64,000 bases of DNA. Origin: Metamycoplasma alkalescens (GTDB lineage Bacteria > Bacillota_I > Bacilli_A > Mycoplasmatales > Metamycoplasmataceae). The notes beneath the pieces are model-generated. The model had not been told where the DNA came from, searched no databases, and worked only from the letters and a program-made list of their open reading frames with translations. A program made the translations under genes and the position numbers. Position 1 is the first letter of the stretch, and each line of letters opens with the position of its first letter. Shown piece after piece: positions 10,820-21,052 of the stretch. The stretch is taken from positions 372,001 through 436,000 of the forward strand of contig NZ_LS991949.1 of the NCBI RefSeq assembly GCF_900476125.1. The letters run 5' to 3'.

Positions 10820-12910
10820 TTAAATTATTAGTTTTGTTTCTGAAACAAGTTTATTGTTCTCATAATTTAATTTGAAATTCTTATCTAGATAATCATCAAT
10901 TTTTACCTTGATTTGATCCGCAAAAATTGATTTCAAATTGATTTCTTCTAAAATAAAATCTGAATTTTCGATTTCAAAAGTTATATCGATTTCACTTGAT
11001 TTTTCAGAATTAAGAATTTTTTTGAATTCATTTGCCTCTTTAAACAAATAGTCAATTTTAATTAATTTTTGTGGTGATGAATTTTCGGTATATGAAATTG
11101 GAAAAATTGCTTTTTCTTTTGAAAATTTTAAACTTCAACCCCGAGGTGGTGTTGAACCTCGACTGTTATGAGTTGGACCACTAAAAAATTGTGTTTCAAA
11201 ATTTTCTCTAAAAACATGAGCTTCACTCTCGGTATAGCCCTTATTAACTTCATAATTACTATTTTTTAAAATTGATTTAATTTTTGGGTACGTTTCTTCT
11301 AAATAAGTTCAAATTGAATTTCAATCTCTTAAATTTTTACCAAAAATCTTGGATGTGTCTTTAGTTAGTTCGTTGTATTTCAGTATTTTTAATTTTTGCT
11401 TTGGTTGCTCTGAAAAACGGGTCTTAAAAAAAGGTTGTTCTGAATTCATTAAAATTTCTAGGTTGTAATCATGAGTAATTTGAGAACCAGGTTTAACTCC
11501 AAGAATTTCAAAATACTCTGATATAAATTCTGATTTGCTTGGATTCCAGAATAAGTAATTAAAGTTGTGGCTTGTAGAAGTATTAAAATCTAGTGGCGAA
11601 TTAGATATATTTATTTCATTTATTTTTTCAGGAATAATAGGCATCTGGATAATTTTGTTATGAAACAAAAATGAATTATGTTCATTTAATATGTGATCCT
11701 TTGGAACTCAATTGTGTTCCTCTGGAACAAAATAGAAATAATTTGATCGAACTATAAATTCATCAGAATCTGTAGTTTTATCTAAGTAGAACGGAAGCAA
11801 TAATTCATGTTCCTCGGTTAAGCCACCTTTAAAACAATAACTAGAAGATATATGCTTAGACAGCATTAAAATAATTAATCTAACTATATCCTTTAATTCA
11901 TTATTTGGTATTTTGTTTAGTAAGGTATTAATTTCGAAATCACAATATTGTTTCGGATCGGTACCATTAAACACTTCTTCCTTAAATTCTTTTCTTTCCT
12001 TTTCGCTCATATTTGCGAAATTAGAAGTTAATGTATCTGTTACTCTAAATAATTTCTTTTTAAGAATATCATTAGCAAAATTTATTATTTCTTTTTTTCC
12101 ATCATGATCTCTGAATTTTTCATCTATAAGGTTGTAATAAAAAACGCTTCACCGCAAGTAATCCGATTCAAAAAAATATGATTTTCATTCTTTCAAAAAA
12201 AATAAAGTCTGGTCAAATCAATTTACATAACTATTTTGAACGTTTATTGGATGCAAAATATGCGGATAAAAAGTTACATTGTTTTTCACGCTAAAATCAG
12301 CTATTACATTATTCTCTGTAACAACAGCATTTTGCTCAATTCGTCCTTTAAAAACAATATCGCTAATTAAAATAGTATTAGGAACAGTAATTGTTACTGT
12401 TTTAGTTTCTTTTTTATTTATTGAATCAATTCAACGGTATTCTATTTTGTTTACATCGTAATTTTTTAGTGCTTTTACATTTGAAAAACTCACTTGAAAT
12501 AAATAATTCTCAGCGTTATAGAAATCATCTGAAAAATCATATTCAACATTTGAGTTCGAATCTAAATAATAAAACTTATCTTGGTTAAAATCTATATCAT
12601 TTTTTTCTTTAAATGAAAACAAATAAAAATCATTGTTTTTTTTAAAAATTGGTTCAATTATTTTTTCATTTGTATAAAAGTTAAATGTTTCCAAATATGA
12701 AAACAAAACCCTATCATCTTCCACCTTCTCATTTAAGTTAAATGTTGATTGATTTAGAAAACCACTAAAAAATCCATCTTCTTCTAAAATTATTAGATCA
12801 TTTGTTTTAGTATTAAATTTTAAGTATTCTTTAAACTTCAAATTAACTACTTTATAGCGGTAAAGTTTTACTTCACCTGAAGAGTTAACATAATCGCTTA
12901 ACTTAATCAT
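10820..12910 (-). CDS. large phage protein between portal and scaffold genes, function unknown
   Basis: 696 aa in a single frame once UGA is read as Trp. The ATG at 12910 overlaps the portal stop by 8 bases. The sequence is Phe/Asn/Tyr-rich and mostly beta-like at the N-terminus. A Gly/Pro/Arg-rich loop (SGPTHNSRGSTPPRGW, about residues 578-593) lies near the C-terminal third. The slot usually holds a minor head (Mu gpF-like) protein, but I cannot see that signature. It could be a head-assembly, ejection or adsorption protein. Confidence 0.65.
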
Positions 12911-14111
12911 TTTTTATTTCACTTTCAATTTCTTGAGATGAATTATTTAAAACAACACCATTAAAATCGGTCCGATAAATTGCTTCTTTTGATTTTAAGT
13001 ATTTTGTTGAATTTGGTACAATTACCTCAAAATCACTTTGTAGATTTGCAATTTTTAAGAATAACTCTATAAAATCACAATAATAACTCTCTCTTGAGTT
13101 TGCCTTACTCTCAACATAATCATTAAAGTTTGAATTTAGATTTTCAAACTCAGCATTATGCATGTTTTTAGTTCCAAAATCTGCAGAACTCATTTTGAAA
13201 AACATTTGATCCTTAATTAGATAATTTAATTTGTCAATTTTTTGCAAAATATTATTTGTGTTTGAATTTCCTTGATGGAATTCTATAGGATTCCCTATTC
13301 CAGAGCTTAAGGACATTGTCGAACTTGAAATTACTCTTTTCCCAAAATCATAAATAGACTGTTTGATATCCTCTGCAGAATTCAAGTTGTAATTATCCAC
13401 TACGAAAATAAATGGATTAGATCAAAAATTATCTCTTAAAACACATTCCAAAGAATTATCCAACATCTGAAATAAGCTCTTATCCACATCGTCTATTTCC
13501 GAATTTCCCATATAATTATTTTTAAAAACAATTCATGGTATAAAATCTTCTCGAAATTCATTTAAATAACTAAAATCCTGGTTTTTAAATTTATCTAATT
13601 CCACTCAATGGTTAGTTAATTTGCTACGCGCTGCAACAGAAACATAATTATTATTTGTTTTCTTGGTTAAGTCATATTCTTTTATAATGTCATAATTTTC
13701 GGTATTTTCAGAAAAACTATCAACCACTATTGATAGTTTAATCAATTTATTATTAAATAATTTGAATCGTTCAACTTTTGCTAAAGTGATTTTAAAATCG
13801 TTTGGAGCAATTTTAGAAATGCCTAAAGCGTAATATCCGTGTTCATACAAATTTGATTCCAATTGTTGGACAATTTCTAAAAACTTATTTGACTTAATCG
13901 TTTTATCTCATAATACCTGAACATTATTATTTTCAAATGTTATTTCTGGTATCTTAAAAGCAAGTGTATTAGCTTGTATTTTTGCTCCTAATTTCAAATA
14001 AGCAAGTCTTGAATTAGGTCTATTGTAAAGAGTTATATCAAATATGTCTTGAGTTGATTTTTCTGCTGCCTTGAAATGATCCATTAGACTGATTTGTTTC
14101 TGGTTAGTCAT
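12903..14111 (-). CDS. probable phage portal protein
   Basis: 402 aa, starting in the ATGACTAA overlap with the terminase stop. It follows the large terminase gene, as portals usually do. The N-terminal half contains PNSRLAYLKLGAKIQANTLAF and a helical stem region. The C-terminal part contains FFKMSSADFGTKNMHNAEFE and then a stretch with repeated acidic/Asn helices, similar in layout to the stem and crown of small portal proteins. The length is within the portal range. It would form the ring through which DNA enters the head. Confidence 0.65.
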
Positions 14112-15756
14112 CAGTTTCCTCGCTTTCATTATTTGAATGCAAAATTTGTTGGTGTCTTGAAAAATACTGGAATGAATATAATCTCGAGCAAGACATTTCA
14201 AATGCATTTATTAGATCATAAATTTCACGATTAATTGTTTCGTCTCGTTTTTTTTCGCCGGGCAAAATAACTTGTTTTGCTAAATAATTAATTAAGAAAT
14301 AACTTTCAAGACTCAAAATTATCATTTTTTCTGCAAACAATCATTTTTGCCAATTTTGGCGGTTTATGATTCCAAATTTATTGTGTAATGTATCGCGCCT
14401 ATTTGCCAACATTGCTCTAGCATTTATATTTTCTTGCCTAAACAATAATTCTAATGATTCAGCAATAATATCATTATCAGTCAACAGCAATGATTCAAAG
14501 TTATTTTTTGGATGATAGAATTTTTTTGCTAATTTAATTTTTTCATTATCCTCTTTAATCAAGTTTGCCAGTAACTTATTTATTTCTGATCTTGGGTATC
14601 TTGCTTTAGATTTTTGCTTAACACCTAAATCATCAATTGCTCTTCAAATTACTACTCTACCGTCTACTAGCAACAAACTTCTAACTCAAGCACTTTTGTC
14701 TGATAGACCAGGGTCAAACCCATCGTAAATTGCAAAAATAGAGTGATCCGGTATAGAGTCTAAACTTGTAATTGTTAGAATTGGAGTTTTGTTTTCTTTT
14801 TTGAAAATATATGGCATCATAAAGTAGTTTGGTTTATTGATTTCATCCTCGAATGCAAATCCTAAGACGGTTATAACTCAGAGTCTATAATCATCTTTTT
14901 TTAGAGTTTCAAGATATTTTATTTGTGCTTCTCCTAATTCCGACTTGGGAATAAAATACTTAGAATACATAGTCACGCTTATTCCTAAATTTTCCTTAAA
15001 TTTTTCATCGAATTTTTGGACAAATTTATTTTTCTCTAATTCTTTTTGAACTGATAAATTTAAAATTCCATTATTTTTTATAATTTCAATAATTTGATTA
15101 TGATAGTTTTTTATAATCCAATGATCCGTTGTGAAAATGTTATATAGAAACTTTACTTTGATTTGGAAATCAGAAGGCGCTTCTAAACGCGCTACTGTAT
15201 TTGATATAAGAAGTGGTAATTTTTGCTCCTGGAGTTTATAAAGTTCTGCTAATTGATGAGGCAATTTTGCAGTATCACTTGGATCTTCAATAGGTTCATC
15301 TAAAACTAACTCACCAAATAAGAAATTATTGTTTTTTAAAGTAATTCCTTGAAATGCTTGAATTTTTTCAAAGTTTTCAAAATAAATTGCTCTACCTTTT
15401 CCCCCGTCGTCCATTTCTCAATAAAGTCCACTGTCATAAATGGAAAAACAGTTTGTATAATCTAATCCATGTTTTTGTTTTAAAAAAGATAAAACTTTCT
15501 CAAACATTGGGCGAAGAGTTTTTTTAATGTGGTTGTATTGGTTACGACATCAAACGCTACAAAATCTCTTATCGTTAACAATTCGGTAAATTGTGATTAT
15601 TGCTTGACCAAATGACTTAGAAACTCCTTTTGCTCCACTGTGCAATTCAAAAATTGTGTTTGACTTAAAGCTTTGAAATGCCGGATTATCAGATAGGTCT
15701 GTGTAATGCAAAATTTCTTTTAATTTTTCTTCGGTAAATTTAGGAATATCTAACAT
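14104..15756 (-). CDS. terL: terminase large subunit
   Basis: 550 aa. The N-terminal ATPase has a P-loop variant HSGAKGVSKS (residues 39-48) and a Walker B LVLDEP (Asp153, Glu154). The C-terminal nuclease part has IYDGFDPG (Asp345, Asp348) followed by VRSLLLVDGRVVIW, a typical RNase H-like metal site and strand. These are the two engines of the headful or cos packaging motor. The start overlaps the upstream stop (TAATG). Five UGA-Trp codons break the gene if read with the standard code. Confidence 0.85.
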
Positions 15757-16304
15757 TATGTCGAACTTGTATACTTATCTGAAACTATGACTAATCCATC
15801 ATTTTTAAAAACTTGAATTTCATCAACTAATAAAGATATTTTTGGCACATAAATTAATTTTGAATTATTACTTGGATCTGCAATTGTTTCATTCGCAATA
15901 TCCAATTTACCAGAAACAATAGAAACATCTTCTTTTTCTAATTTTGATTCCAAGAGATTAATAATTTTTTCATCAAAACAAGCACAAGGCAAGAAAAATT
16001 TTTTAATATTAGTGTTGAAAATAATGCTACTTTCAGAACTTAATAATGAGATTTTTAAGGTAAAAAATAAATATTTTTTGTTTTTCTTAGATAAACCAAA
16101 CTTTGGGTTAGATGCAATTGTTCCGCCAATTTTCAATTTATTTATGCCGCCATATTTAACCGTTCTATGAAGTATTTCGGCAGGAACTCCACCGAAACCT
16201 TCAGGTCGAATATAAAAATGATTGTTATCTTTATAATCAACTTCACGACCCTTTAAATTTAGTGAATCTAAAAAAACATCTAATACTTCTTTATTCTTTT
16301 CCAT
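15756..16304 (-). CDS. SSB-like OB-fold protein
   Basis: 182 aa. The central region INKLKIGGTIASNPKFGLSK followed by YLFFTLKISL, then KKFFLPCACFDEKIINLL and VSIVSGKLDI, follows the strand order of single-stranded DNA-binding proteins (glycine turn, conserved NP, hydrophobic strands). It lacks the usual acidic C-terminal tip. It lies in the early half of the phage operon, near the helicase, and would coat phage single strands during replication. Confidence 0.6.
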   Translation of the reverse strand: MEKNKEVLDVFLDSLNLKGREVDYKDNNHFYIRPEGFGGVPAEILHRTVKYGGINKLKIGGTIASNPKFGLSKKNKKYLFFTLKISLLSSESSIIFNTNIKKFFLPCACFDEKIINLLESKLEKEDVSIVSGKLDIANETIADPSNNSKLIYVPKISLLVDEIQVFKNDGLVIVSDKYTSST

Positions 16305-16566
16305 TTATGTACCGCTTTAATGTTTTTAAAATTGAATTTCATAACGAATCAAGCATTTTCACGTCTTCGTACAATTTTAAAATAATTTTTTTAAACTCTT
16401 GATGAGGTAATTTTGACAAATATTCAACACTTATATTTTCATAATCAACAAGGCAAGTTGCTGCCAATTCAGCAATTTCGTTGAAATGCGAATCCTTATA
16501 ATTGTCTAATTTGTCGATTAATGGAAAAAATACTGCAGCAATTTTAAATTCTCTTGAACTAGGCAT
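16291..16566 (-). CDS. small phage protein, function unknown
   Basis: 91 aa, helical. It starts MPSSREFKIAAVFFPLIDKL behind a good AAGGAG site and overlaps both neighbours (8 bases upstream, 14 downstream). No family recognised. Its place two genes ahead of the large terminase would suit a small terminase subunit or replication accessory. Confidence 0.6.
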
Positions 16567-16816
16567 CTTTAGTTAACTCCTTAACATTATTAATTCTATT
16601 TTTTATTTCTAAATCTCAAAGTTCCTTAATGCTCATCGAATCGTCCATTAGATTTTTCAAGCAAGACTCAAACTCAGCATCACTAATTTTATAAATATCA
16701 ATTGCTCAGTATTTTTTTAAAGCTTTTTGTCCCATTTCACGAACTGTTTGAAAATCTGATTGTGAATATCTTTTTAGATTCATAAGATGGTAAAGTCATA
16801 AATTATTTAAGTTCAT
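16559..16816 (-). CDS. small phage protein, function unknown
   Basis: 85 aa, missed with the standard code because of three UGA-Trp codons. It begins MNLNNLWLYHLMNLKRYSQ, behind TAGGAG 7 bases upstream, and overlaps the helicase stop by 14 bases. It is helical, with a charged C-terminus. No recognised domain; a DNA-binding partner of helicase or terminase is one possibility. Confidence 0.65.
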
Positions 16817-17756
16817 TATTTTCTCCTATTTTTTTTAAATTAACTAAGCATTCTTCAGAGCATACAAAATTTCCATCTGCTAATTTTGTTTTTTTAGAAT
16901 CAACAATAAGATTTTTGCATACCTTACAAAATTCATCACCTTTAAAACAGAATAAAAACTTTTCCTTAAAAAATTTGGAATCAATTATTTCAGTACTTCC
17001 GTTCCTATTTTTTGAAATTACTAAACCATATCTATCTTTATCTTTTAAATCTTTCCGAACTATTAAAAACATTACAACATCAGCATCCTGCTCAATTGAT
17101 CCACTATCCCTTAAATCTGACAATTGGACATCAATTTCAGTTTTTGCAGAGTTTCTTTTTTCAAAATCTCTTGAAAGTTGCGAAATAGCTAATATGTTTA
17201 TGTTCTTATCTTTCGCTAATATTTTTAATTGTCTAGTAATTTGAGTCATTTTTTCATATCTAGGCAAATTATTTTGATGTTTATCAAGATTTAATAATTG
17301 AAGATGATCAATTATCAAGCTTTTAATTTTAAAATTCTTACTCAAATCATCCAAAAAATTACCTATTTTAAATACATTAGAATTTGGAAAATCCACAATT
17401 AATAACCTTTTTTCTTCAACCAATTTCTCAATTTCATTTTTTGGTCACAAAAATGCCAAAATTTTCAAAAGTCGATTCAAAATTTCTTTGGATGACATTT
17501 CTAAACTAAAAAAAACAATAATTTCATTATTTTTTAAATTTCTTAAAGATCTTACAATTAAGTTTAAACAAAATGTTGTTTTTCCAACACTAGGTCTAGC
17601 AGCAAGCACGTAAAATTGCTGTTCTACTAATCCTTTAACATATTTATCTAAATTTAAAATTCCGGTTTTTAGATAAAAATTGTTATCTTTTAAAATTTTA
17701 TCTTTATTTTTCAGCAAGTCATTAAGCCAAAAATAACCGCTTTTTATTTCATTCAT
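16803..17756 (-). CDS. phage DnaB-like replicative helicase with Cys-rich tail
   Basis: 317 aa. The RecA-type core has Walker A AARPSVGKTT (Lys59), FFSLEMSS, Walker B SLIIDHLQLL, and the SQLSRDFEKR and DLRDSGSIEQDADVV motifs of DnaB helicases. The DnaB N-terminal domain is absent, and the first 40 residues are a short linker. The C-terminus ends in FCKVCKNL and CSEEC, four Cys spaced like a small zinc-binding treble clef, unusual for DnaB. It is the first gene of the long phage operon; the ATG at 17756 lies 10 bases behind AGGAG. Confidence 0.85.
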
Positions 17757-18343
17757 ATTTATTTAATCTCCTATTTTTTTAATAGTTAGATTAAATGTAA
17801 AAAAGTTCTATTTTTTTTCACCCAATTTATTAGGGTGAAATTTCTATAAAATGTATTGAAAAAGTATTTTATGGTTTTAATATACTTTTTATAATATACT
17901 TTCCCTTTCCATCTTTTAGCAATCTAGTTATTAATAAGTTCTTGAATATTAATATTGTTTAGTATTGCAATTTCGGTACCAACCGAATGTACGAAATTGC
18001 AATATAAATAAATTAAATTTAAAATTAGTAATTAGTTGATTGCTAAAAGATAAAACTTTTAAACACTTATAACTATTTATTTGAATGAAAATATTATCTA
18101 AAAATATGAAAAAACACTAATTCCTGAAGATATTAGTGCTTTTTCGAGGTATATTAAAAAAATAACATCATTTTTAGGTAGATTTTTATATCATGCAATT
18201 TCTTCCTTAAGCAAAATTTGAAATAAATTTATTTAAATTTATATTATAAAATTCCGCATTATAATAAAAACTTCATCATCTGAATATTTCATAATTAACT
18301 TGTAATTTTTTATTTAGATAAATTTTTTTCTAATAAAGATATT
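17757..18343. promoter_or_regulatory. non-coding region at the prophage right end with nested palindromes
   Basis: No gene. On the minus strand, AT-rich promoter-like sequence and a hairpin TTTCACCC/GGGTGAAA (about 17818-17853) precede the phage operon. Further right an outer inverted repeat ATCTTTTAGCAATC (17911-17924) with its complement at 18038-18051 encloses an inner 13-bp repeat (17963-17975 with 17992-18004). The centre of the inner repeat is a GC-rich TTCGGT...ACCGAA stem. Such nesting fits an operator, replication origin or attachment site. The stretch 18052-18343 shows nothing further. Confidence 0.6.
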
Positions 18344-18389
18344 AAAAAATATCATCCTTTAATAATTTATTTTAAGAATGATATTTTTT
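18344..18389 (-). terminator. terminator after cdaA
   Basis: A 12-bp stem AAAAAATATCAT (18344-18355) pairs with ATGATATTTTTT (18378-18389), directly after the cdaA stop, giving a T-run on the minus strand. Confidence 0.75.
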
Positions 18390-18967
18390 TATGAATAATC
18401 TTTAAAAATTTTGGTTAGAACTTCTTGAAGATTTTCTAAAGGAATTGGTTGTAAAATTCCATTTTCAGCTAAAGAAACTCCGCCATTTTCTTCACTCACG
18501 ATTAATGTTGAAGCATCACAGATTTCAGAAATTCCTAGCGCTGCACGGTGTCTTGCACCATATTTATTATCAATTGATTTTTTTGTAATCTTGTAAAATG
18601 TTCCAACGTAATGAATTTTATTATTTCGAATAACAACAGCACCATCATGAAGTGGACTGTGTTTATTAAAAATTGAAACAAGAATTGAAGATGAAATATT
18701 TGCATCTAAAATAATTCCGTCTGTTCTTAATGAATCTAAGTTATCTTTATTTTCAATTGTAATAATTGCCCCAGTTTTTGTTTTAGCTAAGGTTTCAAGT
18801 GCTTCTTTTAATTGATAAAAAATACGAATTTTTGTTGAACTACCAAGTTTATTTTTAATTGATTTGTTTTTAATTATTCATTTTGTTAAGATAATTAAAT
18901 AATTTGTAAGAATTGCAATTGTAATTAAGATTAATAAAGCTAAAATAACATATGTTACTTTTTCCAT
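18389..18967 (-). CDS. cdaA: diadenylate cyclase (c-di-AMP synthase), CdaA/CdaM type
   Basis: 192 aa. One N-terminal transmembrane segment (about residues 6-28) is followed by a DisA_N domain with the catalytic LHDGAVVI (Asp108-Gly109-Ala110) and the ATP-binding GARHRAALGIS (Arg139-His140-Arg141). It joins two ATP into c-di-AMP at the membrane, a second messenger for potassium and osmotic balance. CdaA of Bacillus has three membrane segments; this one has a single segment, as described for mycoplasma CdaM. It is co-directional with the tail-anchored protein 17 bases upstream, probably one transcript. Confidence 0.92.
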
Positions 18968-18983
18968 AATTTTTAACGAAGTC

Positions 18984-19394
18984 CTATCATCATTTATTTA
19001 AGCCAATTATAATCAATAACAAGATTATGATAATAATTACAAAAGCTGAAACAATAAAGATTTTTTTTCACATTGAAAGTGGTTTAGTTTTTGTTGCTAA
19101 TGGGGAGTCTGATCATTTAGCATATTCAATATATCGGTTGTATTTTAACTTAATTTTATCCTGTCTTTTTTTAGTTTCATCAATTAAATCTTTATTTTTT
19201 TCATCAACAATTTGCATAAAATTAATTTTTTTAAAAAATGAAAAAATTTCCATTTCAGAATAATCTTTATAGAATTTGGCATTTTTACGATACGTTTGAA
19301 ATTCTTTGATAACTCTTGTTAGACTATCGCTTTCAGGATCATATTTGAGAGTTCTTGTATCCTTTTGTTTTTGGGCATTCAATAATTTTGCCAT
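18984..19394 (-). CDS. tail-anchored membrane protein, function unknown
   Basis: 136 aa, start at the ATG of MAKLLNAQK behind AAAGG. The N-terminal 100 residues are charged and helical (DPESDSLTRVIKEFQTYRKN; QIVDEKNKDLIDETKKRQDK). The C-terminus is a single membrane helix (KIFIVSAFVIIIILLLIIIG) ending in NKWW, so most of the protein faces the cytoplasm. Its tight link to cdaA suggests a role near c-di-AMP synthesis or the membrane, which is inference only. Confidence 0.7.
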
Positions 19395-19548
19395 ATTTTT
19401 TACCAACCTTTTTTCAAATCAATCTTCCTTATAATAAATTAATAATAACTCATTATATTATTAAGATTAGAATCTAATGAGAATAATTTTATTATAATTT
19501 TATAATATTTATAATTATTAAAATTTTATATCATTTAGGAGTTTATAT

Positions 19549-20745
19549 ATGAAAAAAACAATCAAGGACATTGAGTTAAAAAACAAAAAAGTTATCTTGC
19601 GTGTTGATTTTAATGTCCCAATTGCAAACAATTGTGTTGTTGATACAAAACGAATTGATGCAGCAATTCCAACGATTAAATATATTCTAGAAAATGGTGC
19701 TAGTTTAATTATAATTTCGCATTTAGGAAGAATTAAAACTGAAGAAGATAAAAAAAGCAAATCATTAGCAATTGTTGCAAAAAAATTTAGTGAAATTTTA
19801 GATAAGGAAGTTAAATTTATACCTTTTACAAGAGGAAAAGAAGTTGAAAAAGCTGCATCTTCATTAAAACCTGGCGAAATTATTTTTTTAGAAAATACCC
19901 GTTTTGAAGACTTAAATAATAAAGCTGAATCACAAAATGATCCAGAATTAGCAAAATACTGAGCCAATTTAGCTGATGTTTTTGTTAATGATGCTTTTGG
20001 AGCATCACACCGTGCTCATGCTTCAACAGCTGGCATTGCCAAATATGCAAAAGAATCAGCTTTAGGGTTTTTAATGGATGATGAAGTTAAACATCTTCAA
20101 AAAATTTTAAGTGGTTTTGAAAGACCTTTTGTAGCAATTATTGGTGGTGCTAAAGTTAGTGATAAAATCAAAGTTTTAGAAAAATTATTTAATATTGCTG
20201 ATAAGGTTTTAATTGTTGGTGGAATGGCTTATACTTTCCAAAAAGCTTTAGGAAATAAAATTGGCGAATCAATTTATGAGGAAGATAAAATTGAAATGGC
20301 AAAACAATATCTAAAAGAATTTAAAAACAAAATTGTTTTACCAATTGATAATGCTTATGTTGATGAGTTTGCTGATAAAACTCCTTTATTTACAAACAAA
20401 AATAATCTTAATATCCCTGATGGGTATATGGGACTAGACATTGGTCCACAATCAATTGAATTATTTAATCAAATTATTGCAAATGCAAAAACAATTTTTT
20501 GAAATGGTCCAGCTGGTGTAACTGAATTTAAGAATTTCGAAAATGGAACAAAAGGAATTGCGATTGCGATTGCAAATAACAAAGAAGCTTATTCTGTTGT
20601 TGGTGGCGGCGATTCAGTTACAGCGATTAATAAATTAGGTTACCAAGATAAATTTAGTTTCATTTCCACTGGGGGTGGTGCTTCAATTGAATTCATTCAA
20701 GGAAACAAAATGCCTGGATTTGATGAAATTCAAGATCAAGAATAA
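19549..20745 (+). CDS. pgk: phosphoglycerate kinase
   Basis: 398 aa, full family length. Signature strands are present: [12 protein letters not shown] near the N-terminus (substrate Arg/Asp/Asn), LGR and ENTRFED in the phosphoglycerate-binding domain, [11 protein letters not shown] at the hinge, and [18 protein letters not shown] and [10 protein letters not shown] in the nucleotide domain. It transfers phosphate from 1,3-bisphosphoglycerate to ADP in glycolysis, the main ATP source of such organisms. The ribosome site TAGGAG lies 8 bases before the ATG, with a promoter-like TTATAATTTTATAAT region upstream. Confidence 0.97.
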
Positions 20746-20757
20746 TTAATTGAATTA

Positions 20758-20807
20758 AATTAAAATAGCTTAAACTTCATTTAAAAAAGTTATTTTAATT
20801 TTTTTTA
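20758..20807 (+). terminator. terminator after pgk
   Basis: A 14-bp stem AATTAAAATAGCTT (20758-20771) pairs with AAGTTATTTTAATT (20787-20800), with one G-U pair, followed by seven T. Confidence 0.75.
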
Positions 20808-20875
20808 AAAAAGTAATTTCATTATCTCTAAATTAAAAATGATAAAATAATGTAAATAATTAAAAAAATACATAA

Positions 20876-21026
20876 AGAGTTGTTTAGCTTGACAAGCGTT
20901 TGAAACATGCCAACCTGTTTTTAAATAAAAAATAAGGTGGATAGTCAGGGATATTTTATATCCAACATGTATCATTTTATGTTTACGCTTTTTAAAAAAA
21001 CAACTTGAATGAAGTTGTTTTTTTTA
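20876..21026 (+). ncRNA. structured leader RNA of metK, candidate riboswitch
   Basis: The 5' leader contains a closing stem AAGCGT (20894-20899) with ACGCTT (20985-20990). Inside are the motif TGAAACATGCCAACCTG, an AACCT...AGGTGG helix, and a perfect GGATAT/ATATCC hairpin (about 20950-20964). A Rho-independent terminator follows (AACAACTT 20999-21006 with AAGTTGTT 21012-21019, then T-run). AGTTGTTT at 20879-20886 can pair with the terminator's left arm, so folding can decide between stop and read-through. The order TGAAAC, GCCAACCTG, AAGGTG recalls the SAM-I riboswitch core, but the match is partial. Location before the S-adenosylmethionine synthase gene supports a SAM or methionine sensor. 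Confidence 0.6.
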
Positions 21027-21052
21027 TCTAAAAAAATAAAGAGGAAAAAATT

